DNA of 64,000 nucleotides. Source: Delphinus delphis (lineage: Eukaryota > Chordata > Mammalia > Artiodactyla > Delphinidae). The notes beneath the pieces were generated by a model. It searched no databases and was not told the origin of the DNA. It was given only the letters and a program-made list of their open reading frames with translations. Below, piece after piece: positions 33,125 through 43,815 of the stretch; within the stretch, counting starts at the first letter, position 1, and every line of letters starts with the position of its first letter. The stretch covers positions 56,141,600 through 56,205,599 of the forward strand of contig NC_082702.1 in the NCBI RefSeq assembly GCF_949987515.2, read 5' to 3'. The translations under genes were made by a program, and so were the position numbers.

Positions 33125-35490
33125 AGTAAGTTTCACTTTTTTTGAGGTACGGTCTTTATGTTTTGACAACTGTGTGGGGTTCTGCAGCCACCAGCACACC
33201 AGGAAATGGAGCTGTGCCACTTCCCACCCCACCCAGTACCCCGAGCTGCCCCTTTGTAGACGGAACCCCCCGCCCCCATCCGTAATCCAAGGCAGTCACG
33301 GACCTCTCCTCTCCCCTCTAGTTTTGCCATTTCAAGAATGTCGTATAAATGGAGTCATACAGACTGTACTTTCTTATGTCTGGCTGCTTTCATTTAGTGT
33401 ATTTCAGATTCATCCATGTTGTATGTAGTTGATAGTTTGTTCCTTATTATTTTGTTTTGCTGAGTAGTATTCTGGCTTATGGAAATGCAGCATATACTGG
33501 ACCATCGTAGGGAAACATACCACAGTTTCTTTATCTGGTCATCCACTGAAGGACGTCTAGATTGTTTCTGATTTTTAGCAATTTTGAGCAAAGCTAAAGC
33601 TGTAAGTTTTGAAGTTTTTTGTATAGATTTTTGGGAAGACATGTTTTCAACCCTGTAGGGTGAGGGTGGACATGCTTGCCTTATTCCTGAATGTAGGGGG
33701 AAAGCATTCAGTTTTTCAACGATGAGGATAATGTTAGCTGTAGGTTTTTTGTAGATGTCCTTTATCAGGTTAGAAAAGTTCCCTTATATTCTTAATTTGC
33801 TGAGAGGTTTTTTTTTTTTTAATGTCATGAATAGATATTAGGTTTAGTCAAATACATTTTCTGTATCTATCCAGATAATGATGTGTGGTTTTTAATTCTT
33901 TAATCTCCTAATACAGTAGATTACACTGGTTGATTTTCTCATGTTGATCCGGCCTAGAATTCCAGGCTAAATCCTACTTGGTGTTGATTTTGTTTTCTTA
34001 TGAATGGCTGTGATTTGTTAATATTTTAATGAGGACGTTGGTACCTATATTCACGAGGGATATTGGTCTGTCATTTTCCTGTCTTGTGTAGTATTTCTCT
34101 GGTTTTGGTATCTGGGTAATGCTGGCTGCATGGAATGACTTGGGAATCGTTCTCTTATCTTTTATTTTCTGGAAGACGCTGTGTAGAATTTGTATTATTC
34201 CTTTATTAAATGTTTGGTAAAGGGCTTGGAGTTTCTTTCTTGGAAGGTTTTTTAAAAATGCAAACTCAATTTCTTTAGATGTAGGACTATTTAGATGATC
34301 TGTTTTGTGAGTTTTGGTAGTTTGTGTCCTTGGTCAATTCCACCCAAGTTGTCCAATTTCTCATAGAGTTGTTTATAATATTACTTTGTTCTTTGTTTAA
34401 TATCTCTGAGATGTGTATGATAGTCCTTATTTTGGTAGTTTTTGTCTTTTTTTTTTTCTTGGTCAGTCTGGCTAGAGGTTTATCAATTTTCTTGATCTTT
34501 TCAAAGAAAGAGCTTTTGGTTTCATTGATTCTACCTACTGTTTTTCTGTTTTTAATTTAATTCACACTCGTTCCTGTCTTTATTTTTTCTTTCATTTTGC
34601 TTGCTTTGGGTTTAATTTGCCCTTTTTTTTTGTTTTCCTAATTCCTTAAGGTAAAGTCGTAGATTACTTATTTGAAAACTATCTTCTTTTCTAACCTAAG
34701 CATCTGCTGTCTCTAAACTTCCCTCTAAGCAGTGCTTTACCGGCACCCCACAAATTTTGATATTTTGTATTTTCATTTTCATTCCATTCAAAATATTTTA
34801 TAATTTCCCTTGTGACTTACTTTTTGACCCAGGAATTATTTAGACATGTGTTTAATTCCCAAATATTTTTTTTGTGGGGGGTGGGTTCTAAGTATCTTTT
34901 TTGTCATGAATTTGTAGTTTAATTCTGCTGTGGTCAGAGAACCTACTTTGTATGATTTCAATTATTTTAAATTTGCTAAGGTTTGTTATGTGGCTGAGGA
35001 TACGGTCCGTCTTGAAGACTGTCCTGTTGTTGGCTGGCTGTTCTGTAAGTGTTAATTGGGTCAAGTTGGTTGCTGTGTTGTTCAGGTCTTCTGTATTCTT
35101 GGTGATTTTCTGTCTACTTATTTGATCAGTTTCTGAGAGAGTGTTTATGTCATTATGTATAATTTTTATTTTTATTTTTTGCCATGCTCCATGGCTTGCG
35201 GGACCTTAGTTTCCTGACCAGGGATCGAACCCTGGCCCCGGCAGTGACAGCCCCAAGTCCTAACCACTGGACCACCAGGGAATTCCCCAAAGTATAATTT
35301 TAGAACTTGGCCTTCTCTCCTTTCATTTCTATTGTTATTTATTCACGTATTTTGAGTCTCTGTGTTTAGGTGCATCCACATTTAGGATTGTTACGTCTTC
35401 TGGATGAATTCTTTTATCATCATATATTCTGAAGATATATATATCCCTTAACATGGAATGATCTATACGATGTTTTGCTGAGTAAAAAAA
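33125..35490 (-). mobile_element. LINE-1 fragments, antisense
   Basis: 33125-33650 reads as antisense L1 3' sequence (GTCATACAGACTGTAC, CAGATTCATCCATGTTG). 33655-35490 reads as the reverse complement of the L1 ORF2 reverse-transcriptase region (GATATTGGTCTGTCATTTTCC, GTGATTTGTTAATATTTTAAT, TTTGACCCAGGAATTATTTAG). Many stops and indels make it inactive. A SINE at 35167-35291 splits it. Confidence 0.85.
35167..35291 (-). mobile_element. Short CHR-type SINE, antisense
   Basis: TTTTGCCATGCTCCATGGC to CCACCAGGGAATTCCCC, the single-tRNA form, with target-site duplication GTATAATTTT at 35157-35166 and 35292-35301. Inserted in antisense L1. Confidence 0.92.
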
Positions 35491-35518
35491 GGGAAACTAT
35501 AATGATTGTATTTGTGTA

Positions 35519-35790
35519 AATTTAATCTAGCTATCTCTCCATCATCTGTCCATTCATTATCTACCTATCTATCCATCAATCATTTATCTATCCTTCTAAT
35601 CTATCCATCCATCCATCAGTCATTTATCTATCCTTCTAATCTGTCTATCCATGCATCAGCCATTTATCCTTCTAATCTATCTAGCCATCCATCAGTCATT
35701 TATCTATCCTTCTAATCTATCTATCTATCCATCCATCAATCATTTATCTATCCAGCTAATCTAATCTGTCCAGCTAATCTACCTACCTCC
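35519..35790. repeat. Tandem repeat, about 40-bp period
   Basis: The block CATTTATC recurs at 35581, 35621, 35661, about 35697 and 35741, each followed by TCCTTCTAATCTATC-like sequence and preceded by ATCCATCAGT-like sequence. The period is about 36-44 bp over roughly five to six units, built on TATC/CATC tetramers. Confidence 0.9.
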
Positions 35791-35799
35791 AACCATTAG

Positions 35800-36310
35800 A
35801 ATAGCAAGGGGTTTGGAAAGGTGTTATCCAAATGTTGATGGTATTTATACTGAGTGATTTAGTTTCAGGGAATTTAAATTTTTTTTCCTTATGCTTTTCT
35901 AGAGCGTGGAAATTTCCTACTAGTATCTTTTATCTTTATAAAGCGTAAAACCAGTTTGAGTGGGGAGCTGCCCTAAATTAAATCAATAGTGAACATCAGG
36001 GAAACAAAGGAGTCAGTAAAGTGTCAACAAGCAGTTTACAGCCTTACATGGAAAGTGATCTTTATATTTTCTCTCAACTCCTCAAAAATGTTTTACACAT
36101 ATTTTAAAATATATTTTTACATTCAAAATATATATATTAACATCCAATTTTTTTCTACACATGTTCAAGGAAATAGCAATTTGATTTTTTCCCCCATCCT
36201 ACATTCCTTGGTTAGCGGCTGATTCAACATTTCAGAATTGGGAAGTTTTCATTGTCATAAGGTTAATATTTATCATTCAAAGAGTGCATCTCATTCATCT
36301 TTTCCTGTTG
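35800..36310. other. AT-rich intergenic DNA, nothing identified
   Basis: AT-rich unique sequence. No gene or confidently named repeat. Confidence 0.5.
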
Positions 36311-36842
36311 CCGAAAGTGTTAAAATTTTTTTACTGTGGTAAAATATACGTAACATAAAACGTGCCATTTTACCTACTTTCAAGTGCACAGTTCAGTGGC
36401 ATCGAGTACATTCACGCTGTTGTGCAGCCATCACCCACCATCCGTCTCCAGAACTTTTCCATCTTCTCCAGCTGAAACTCTGCCCCCATTAAACCCTGAC
36501 TCACCCTTCCACCTCCCCCAGCCCCTGGAAAGCACTATTTTGTTTTCTGTCCCTACGAATTTGCCTATCGTTTATGCCTCATATAAGTGAAATCAGACCG
36601 TGTGTGTCCTTCTGTGTCTGGTTTCTTTCATTTAGCGTAATGTACTTATGGTCCATCCACGATGTAGTGTGTCAGAATTTCCTTCCTTTTTAAGGCTGAA
36701 AAATATTTAGTTATATGCGCAGACCACATTTGTTTATCCCTTTGTCCGTCGATGAACAATTTGGCTTGTTTCTGCCTTTTGGTTATTATGAATTGTGCTG
36801 CTGTGAACGTGTGTGTACACATCAGATAATCAATTTTTAAAA
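36311..36842 (-). mobile_element. LINE-1 fragment, antisense
   Basis: ACTGTGGTAAAATATACG, CACAGTTCAGTGGCATCGAG, GCCATCACCCACCATCCG and CATATAAGTGAAATCAGACCG: reverse complement of old L1 3' sequence, the same family segment as near 415-900. Confidence 0.88.
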
Positions 36843-37823
36843 GGCAGCACACGGGGGAGGTGGGGGGAGGAGTGGGTCTAGGGAATTCAAGCGCCCTGCT
36901 TGTAATCTTAAGCAGAGGATGGACTCAGGCTAACGCACCCAAAGTTAGCCATACGAGATGCTGGCAGGTAAAAACCCTTGACAAAAATTAAAATACACAG
37001 AGGCTCAAAGGCAGAGACATAACTTTTAAAACAAAGGATTTCAGTTCATCTCCAGTGTAAGAAAAATGATAATCTGCTCGTCAAACCCTTGGGACTTGAG
37101 TGGGGTGTTTGTCTTTCCCGACCCACAGTCACCCCAGTTTGGTCTTGTGACTCAGAAGGAAGCACATTCCCCCCAGGTCACGCTCCGCCTATCCCGGGAT
37201 GAGCAGGAAGGACCCTAGTTCCTTGCTGGGGCCACAGTCCATGTTAGCGAGGTCAGCATCTTTGGAGCAAGATTTTTTGAGAAGTAACAGTGAGTGTCAC
37301 ATGTCAATAGCAAAAACAAGTCTAGAATGGATTTCAAAACATGATCCTGGAGATCCCCCTACCAACACCATCCCGCCTCCCCTGACCTCCACCCCAGGAA
37401 CAATCCCAGGAGGCCTTCTGGGAGGTGGTGTGTTTGGCAGATCTTTGCCTCCTTGATGATAGGCATGGCAATTACAATAACAGCCTTTCCAAGGGAGGAA
37501 TTTGGAACTCAGCAACATTGAATTGTAAATGGATCAACATTTGCTAGGAAGGAGTGCAAATTGAATATAAATTGAAATGGGACACTAGAAGTGTGAAACA
37601 CGACAAGTGTCTTGGGATCAGTAGATAGAGTGGAAACGGATGAACAGTGGGTGATTATGAGGGACTGGGCCACATCCTTAAATCACCACTTCCTGAAGTA
37701 ACCCTCAGTCTCTCCTGGTGTCAAGGGTGACCCCTGGCCCCCGATCCCTCGAGGGACTGGCCTTTAGGGAGATGGAAGGACTGCATCCTGCTGGTTTTCT
37801 ATATTATGTTGCTGGGACACAGG
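36843..37823. other. Intergenic DNA, no gene seen
   Basis: Unique DNA. Open frames of 73-85 codons at 37199-37518 on both strands show no known domain or splice context. Confidence 0.5.
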
Positions 37824-37840
37824 CCACCACTTCCCTTTCT

Positions 37841-37848
37841 TTTTTTTT

Positions 37849-37896
<48 letters not shown>

Positions 37897-38087
37897 GCGG
37901 TACACGGGCCTCTCACTGTTGTGGCCTCTCCCGTTGCAGAGCACAGGCTCCGGACGCACAGGCTCAGCTGCCATGGCTCACGGGCCCAGCCGCTCCGTGG
38001 CATGTGGGATCTTCCTGGACCGGGGCATGAACTCGTGTCCCCTGCATCGGCAGGCGGACTCTCAACCACTGCGCCACCAGGGAAACC
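37841..38087 (-). mobile_element. CHR-type short SINE with (TG)n beside its tail
   Basis: Antisense short SINE ending CCACCAGGGAAACCCC, with target-site duplication CCACC(A/G)CTTCCCTTTCT at 37824-37840 and 38088-38104. Between the poly-T tail and the SINE body lies a TG array at 37861-37893, inside the duplication, so the array was part of the inserted RNA or grew within the tail. Confidence 0.93.
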
Positions 38088-38230
38088 CCACCGCTTCCCT
38101 TTCTGTTCCTAGACTGTATCCATAATGGGACGAAGAGGCAGCATATGCCCCTGACGGGCAGGCTTCTCTGCAATTTTGTTTTGGGCGATTGGAAGGATAT
38201 TGGGTAGAACTTACATCAAGATAACTGGCA

Positions 38231-38555
38231 TGGGCTTCCCTGGTTGGCACAGTGGTTAAGAATCTGCCTACCAGTGCAGGGGACATGGGTTCGAGCCCTG
38301 GTCTGGGAAGATCCCACATGCCGCGGAGCAACTAAGCCCATGTACCACAACTGCTGAGCCTGAGCTCCAGAACCCGCGAGCCACAACTCCTGAAGCCCGG
38401 GCACCTAGAACCTGTGCTCCGCAACAAGAGAAGCCACCGCAATGAGGAGCCTGTGCACCGCAGCGAAGAGTAGCCCCCGCTCACCACAACTAGAGAAAGC
38501 CCACGTGCAGCAACGAAGACCCAACGCAGCCAAAAATAAATAAATTAAAAAGAAA
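38231..38555 (+). mobile_element. CHR-type long SINE
   Basis: GGGCTTCCCTGGTTGGCAC to GCAGCCAAAAATAAATAAATT. The target-site duplication AAGATAACTGG is at 38218-38228 and 38556-38566. Confidence 0.94.
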
Positions 38556-38663
38556 AAGATAACTGGTACATTTAACTTCTTTATTTGTAGTTCAAATGCT
38601 AAGGCTTATAAAAGGCATTTATAAAAATGGATCATGTTGTATGGATCATAACCTTTTTGTTCT

Positions 38664-39173
38664 TTTTTTTAAATTGAAGTGTAGCTGATTTACAGTGTTG
38701 TGTTAATCTCTGCTGTACAGCAAAGTGATTCAGTTATATATATATATATTCTCTTTCATATTCTTCCATTATGGTTTATCATAAGATATTGAATATAGTT
38801 TCCTGTGCTCTAAAGAAGGACCTTGTTGTTTATCCATTCTATATATAATAGTTTGCATCTACTAATCCCAAACTGCTACTCCATCCCTCCCCCACCCCTC
38901 CCCCTTGGCAACCACAACTCTCTTCTCTATGTTGGTGAGCCTGTTTCATAGATAGATTCATTTGTGTCATATTGTAGATTCCAAATATAAGTGGTATCAT
39001 ATGATATTTGTCTTTCTCTTTCTGTCTTACTTCACTTAGTATGATAATCTCTAGTTGCATCCATGTTGCTGCAAATGGCATTATTTTGTTCTTTTTTATG
39101 GCTGAGTAGTATTCCATTGTATATATGTACCACATCTTCTTTATCCATTCATCTGTCGATGGACATTTAACAA
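38664..39173 (-). mobile_element. LINE-1 3' part, antisense (younger)
   Basis: The minus strand encodes the C-terminal end of L1 ORF2: the frame at 38839-39135 starts MWYIYTMEYYSAIKKNKIMP. It is followed by the cetartiodactyl L1 3' UTR, seen on + as GAAGTGTAGCTGATTTACAG. It is less diverged than other L1 pieces here and 5'-truncated. Confidence 0.9.
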
Positions 39174-39189
39174 CATTTCTTTTCTTTCT

Positions 39190-39326
39190 TTTTTTTTTAA
39201 TTAAAAAAATTTTTTTTGGTTACACCATGTGGCTTGTGGGATCTTAGTTCTCTGACCAGGGGTCGAACCCACAACCTTGGCAGTGAAAGTGCAGAGTCCT
39301 AACCACTGGGCTACCAGGGAATTCCC
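39190..39326 (-). mobile_element. Short CHR-type SINE, antisense
   Basis: T-rich tail, CACCATGTGGCTTGTGGGATC, end CTACCAGGGAATTCCC. It borders the 5' end of the antisense L1. TAACCTTTTT occurs at 38649-38658 and 39327-39336, suggesting that the L1 landed in this SINE's tail. Confidence 0.85.
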
Positions 39327-40057
39327 TAACCTTTTTTTTTTCTTATAACATGTCCTTGGATATCATGGAGAAGGAGACCAAGAACCCCTAAATTTCCCTA
39401 ATGACTGCTTCATTACTCATTTCAAAGATCCAGTTCCCTGGGCTTATCAGAGTCCGTTCCTAGAGTAGAATCTGAATGGCGGTGAAAGCTCTCCCTCCAC
39501 CCCAAAGTACTTCCCTAAATAGATCGGCTTATGGTTTTGTCCACATCTGTAGCCACTTGTTTGGTTTAAGACATTAGTGGCCTCTGCTGAAAATGCAGAC
39601 TTTTGTTGTCGTTTGAGAGAGTAGCCCACCAAGCTGTGGGAGAATGGGCTTTGGGCTCTGATAACCCCGGTTCTCATCCCTGGTTCACTCCCTCACCCTC
39701 TGACATTGAACAATTTATTCTGCAAAGTCTCAGTTTTTTCCTCTGAATCACAGTGTAGCACTCACCTCACAGGGGAGCTGGGAGGATTACAGGAGATAAT
39801 ATCTAGATCAGCACCGTCCAGTGGAAATACAATGTGATTCCTAGGCCTAATTTAAAATTTTCTCGAAGTCACATTTAAAAACTAAAAAGAAAAAAAAAAA
39901 ACCCCAAAACTAAAAAGAAACAGGTGAAATCAATGTTAATAATATAGTTCATTTATCCCAATAGATTCCTAATATTATCAATTCAACATGCAATCAATAT
40001 AAAAAGTATTAAAGAAATAGTTTACATTCTTTTTTTCATGTACTGAATCTCCAAAAT
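39327..40057. other. Intergenic DNA with a MIR fragment
   Basis: A forward MIR-like stretch lies at about 39640-39810 (GGGCTTTGGGCTCTGATAAC, GACATTGAACAATTTATTC, CTCACCTCACAGGGGAGCTG). The rest is unique, AT-rich toward 40000. No gene. Confidence 0.65.
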
Positions 40058-40068
40058 CTAGTGTGTTT

Positions 40069-40284
40069 CATTTTTTATTTATTTATTTTTTTTGCGGTAG
40101 GCGGGCCTCTCACCGCTGTGGCCTCTCCCGTTGCGGAGCACAGGCTCCGGACGCGCAGGCTCAGTAGCCATGGCTCACGGGCCCAGCCGCTCCACGGCAT
40201 GTGGGATCTTCCCAGACCGGGGCACGAACCCGTGTCCCCTGCATCGGCAGGCGGACTCTCAACCACTGCGCCACCAGGGAAGCC
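40069..40284 (-). mobile_element. CHR-type short SINE, antisense
   Basis: TTTATTTATTTTTTTTGCGG to CCACCAGGGAAGCC. The target-site duplication CTAGTGTGTTT is at 40058-40068 and 40285-40295. Confidence 0.94.
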
Positions 40285-40494
40285 CTAGTGTGTTTTACAT
40301 CTCAGTTCATACCAGCCACATTTCGAATGCTCAGTGTCCATATGTAGCTAGTGGCTGCCCTATTGGGCAAAATGGGAGTGGACAGGGCCTGGCGGTAGCT
40401 GGTGCTGTGTGGACTCTTTGCTGCTCCCTTGCCGTGTGAATTGACCAGTTCCAGCTGGCCAAGCAGCTAGCACGCTTGATGGAATGTTACTTGT

Positions 40495-41105
40495 GTCAGT
40501 CTCCTACTGCTGGATAACAAGTTGCCAGAAACTTAGTGACTTTCAACAACACCCATTTGTCATCTTGGTTCTGTAGGTCAGAAGTCCACATGGACCCAAC
40601 TGGGTTCTCTGCTCAGGGTGTCACGGGCTGCAGTCAGGGTGTCAGCGAGGCTGCGTTCTCATCTGGAGGCTCGACTAGGGAAAGCTGTGCTTCTAAGCTC
40701 GCGCAGGCTGTTGGCTGACTTTGGGTCCTTGCGGCTGTAGGACTGAGGGCCCCCGTTTCCTTGCTGGATGTCAGCCGGGACCAGTCTTTGCTCCCAGATA
40801 CCACCCACATCCCTTCTTATGCTTTCCGTGTGGCCCCCTCATGCTTTGACCCTTTGACTTCCCCTTCTGCTACCAGCTGGAGAAAACGCTCTGCTTTTTA
40901 AGGGCTCGTGTGATTAGATTAGACTCACCCAGATAATCTCCCTTTCGATTCACTCAAGGTCAACCGATTTCCTTAATTACACCTGTAAAATTCCTTCTGC
41001 CATGTAACATAACATAATCAGGGTGTGAGATCTCATCACCTTCATAGCTCCAGGGATTAGGGTGGGAAACATTGGGGGCCATTCTTGGGTTCTGTCCACC
41101 CCATT
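40495..41105 (-). mobile_element. MaLR-like LTR, antisense
   Basis: GTCAGTCTCCTACTGCTGG, TAACAAGTTGCCAGAAAC and TTAGTGACTTTCAACAACAC, then GGTTCTGTAGGTCAGAAGTC and later GTAACATAACATAATCAGGG resemble the reverse complement of a MaLR/MLT1-type LTR or internal piece. Confidence 0.6.
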
Positions 41106-42112
41106 ACTGCAAGTGAGCCTCACTCAGTATGTGGCAGGCTCTCCTGCCCACCTGGTCTGGATGTCACAGGAAGGGTTATGGGGTGCCTTGAGGCTGTGGC
41201 TCTCTGGAGGTGAGGAGGGGAAAGTGCTGAAGGGGATGAGGCTTCTGGAGTTTGATTTTGTGCTGACTCTGGTGATTGTTTCTGGACATTCTCTCTTTTT
41301 CTCCGAACTAACGATCTTCCCAAGTGTTTGACCAAGGTCAACGGGCGACCAGTCCTCCTGCTAAGTATGCAGACCAGGGGACACTGTGATTTGATGGTAA
41401 CACTTTTAGTCCTCTTGGGTTTCTGAATGCAGTGGTGATTTTAGGGTCACTTGAATATTATCTTGAATATTTTGGAAGCAAAACAGTATTTGTTGAGAGG
41501 CTGGTCATCACAATGCTTCCCCCCACCCCCACCCCCGGTTATGAGGATTGGATCCCATTTCGTGGCGAGGAGTGCGGACCCACAGCAGGCTGTATAGATT
41601 CACTGTAGGCACAGTTAGGACTTGAGCGGATCCTGGGTTGGAGGCCACCTGGGCCCCTTGAAGAGCCAGCTTTGTACCCATTCCCTGAAATAAAGGTGGC
41701 GCAGTGCTCTAGTGTCTTTTACCAGGAAGTTAAATAGAAGATGTTTAACAGAAATGTTTTGTATTTCTTTATCCCTATTAGAAGTCATTGTTCAGGGTTT
41801 CACATTCCACCTTAGTCACTTGGCACTGAAGTTTGGAATTACATTTTAGTCTGAGTGTCCTGGGGAGGAAGCCTCAGGACCCCACTGTTTCCATGGCGGA
41901 ATGCAACGTGGCCCCTTGCCGGGCCAGTGGCTCTTCTTAAGGAATTCTGATACATGGAACTTGTCTAGTCATCCGGGTTCCTGGGGTGTCTTCAGTTACC
42001 AGAGAGAGAGACGCATACGTCAGTACAACTGTTTTTTTTTTTTTTTTTTCCCAATCCTGTGCATTTCATTATATACGCATCTCAGAAACGTTCTTGATCG
42101 CTAGGGAATCTG
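41106..42112. other. Intergenic DNA, no gene seen
   Basis: Unique DNA with a C-rich run near 41520-41536 and a T-run near 42031-42049. No coding evidence. Confidence 0.5.
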
Positions 42113-42520
42113 TATCAGTTTCCTGTGGACGCTTAATGAATCACCAAAAAGTGGGGGGCTTAAAACAACAGAAATGTATTTGCTCACAGCTCTGGAGGCC
42201 GCAAGTCTGAAGTCAGGGTGTCGCAGGCTCTGGAGGGGAATTGATTCTGTGCTTTCTTTCTGGTGGCTGCCTCACCCCTGGGTGGTCCTTGGCTTGGGGC
42301 TGCTGTCACTGCCATCTCTGCTTCCCTCTGCAGTGGTGAGTCCTCTCTTCTTAGAAGGACACTCTAAATCCAGGGTTGTCTCACCTTGAGATCCTTAGTT
42401 TAATTACATCTACAAAGACCCCTTTTCCAAATAAGATCACGTTCCCAGGTCCTGGGGCTTAGCCCGGGGCCATATCTCTTTGGCGGGATCACCATTCAAC
42501 TCACTAGGGAGCCCGCAGCA
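42113..42520 (-). mobile_element. MaLR-like LTR, antisense
   Basis: TATCAGTTTCCTGTGGACGC, GGGGCTTAAAACAACAGAAATG, GCTCACAGCTCTGGAGGCC and CTTAGAAGGACACTC match an antisense MaLR-type LTR. Confidence 0.65.
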
Positions 42521-43430
42521 CACTGAAAGGGTAAGAACCCTCGTGACCTTCCTAGAGGATTACTGAGCTTTCCTGTCCAAATCTCACTTTTTCATGGTTT
42601 TTGCCGCTGTAACTTGCTTGTATTCTTGGCTTGCAAATTGAAAATAACGCCTCCCCCCACCCCCGCCCCCAAAAGTGCTTCTGAACAGGATTAAGTTATG
42701 GTGAGGACTGACCTTTTTTTTTTTTTTTACTCTCAAACATTATCTAATCGGGAAAGCACTGAGTGGACATGAGTCAAAAATCTCTCCCACATACATCCTA
42801 CAGCGTGAAACATACTAAATGCTTTTTTGGCAGGAGGAAACTCCCGCAGTGCTTGGGACAGCGCATCTCAGCTCCAGGCTCGTCTATTTCATGTAGCTCA
42901 GTCTCAAGTTCAACACCCACACTCCCTGCCACTTCTCCCGAGACACTGGAAGCCTCTGCTGGGTCGGAGCTGGCCGGAAGTCTTGTAGTTTCCAAATACC
43001 TTTCACCCACCTGACTTCAGCCTCCGGGACGCCCGACTTCTCTGCTCTCGGGTCCCAACTTAAATGTCACCTCCTCGAGGCTGTCTGCCCACCCTCTCTG
43101 TCCCGAGGTCCCTGGCGTTTTCTCTTCTCTTTTTTTCTTCGTCATCCTCTCCTGATGATATCTACGTGGTGGGCAGACAGGCAACTTCAATGCCTAGGGA
43201 TGACATAATTTTTAAATTTCCTCCAGTCAAAACCAGAAGAGAGAAGTGGAAAACCTTGGGTGAAAACCATGTCATTCAACAGCTTAGGCAAAGTAAAATT
43301 TTGGTGATTTTAGTTTGAACATTATAATTTTTCTGAAATAGCACAGTAGCTAGAAATCGACCATACTGAGTTTGAAACGCTTCCATTCCCAGGCCCACTA
43401 CTTTATGTTGGTTTTTCTTCAATCTTTTTT
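42521..43430. other. Intergenic DNA with an L2-like piece
   Basis: Mostly unique. 43040-43150 (CCAACTTAAATGTCACCTCC, then a TGCCCACCCTCTCTG region) resembles forward LINE-2 3' sequence. No gene. Confidence 0.45.
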
Positions 43431-43435
43431 TTTAA

Positions 43436-43721
43436 TAAATTCGTTTTATTTATTTATTTGGCTGCGTTGGGTCTTCGTTTCTGTGCGAGGGCTTTCTCTG
43501 GTTGCGGCGAGCAGGGGCCCCTCTTCATCGCGGTGCGCGGGCCTCTCACCGTCGCGGCCTCTCCTGTTGCGGAGCACAGGCTCCAGACGCGCAGGCTCAG
43601 TAGTTGTGGCTCATGGGCCCAGTTGCTCCGCGGCATGTGGGATCTCCCCAGACCAGGGCTCGAACCCGTGTCCCCTGCATTGGCAGGCAGACTCGCGACC
43701 ACTGGGCCACCAGGGAAGCCC
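43436..43721 (-). mobile_element. CHR-type long SINE, antisense
   Basis: TTTATTTATTTATTTGGCTG, GCGTTGGGTCTTCGTTTCTG, to CCACCAGGGAAGCCC. No confident duplication seen. Confidence 0.92.
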
Positions 43722-43723
43722 AT

Positions 43724-43815
43724 TTCTTTTTATTGAGTTAGAATGCACACGCCGTAAACATGCACCGTTTTCAAGTGTGCCCTGCAGTGGATTTCAGCAC
43801 ATTCACAAGGTTGAC
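43724..43815 (-). mobile_element. LINE-1 fragment, antisense
   Basis: TTTTTATTGAGTTAGAATGC, CACCGTTTTCAAGTGTGC and CATTCACAAGGTTGACCC: short antisense L1 3' fragment next to the SINE. Confidence 0.7.

Noticed and set aside
35519..35790. Regularly spaced repeats as a CRISPR array
   Set aside because: The units are contiguous with no unique spacers, are built on tetranucleotides, and the DNA is mammalian.
38839..39135. 98-codon frame with reverse-transcriptase-like C-terminal sequence
   Set aside because: It is the truncated ORF2 end of a LINE-1 element, not a host gene.
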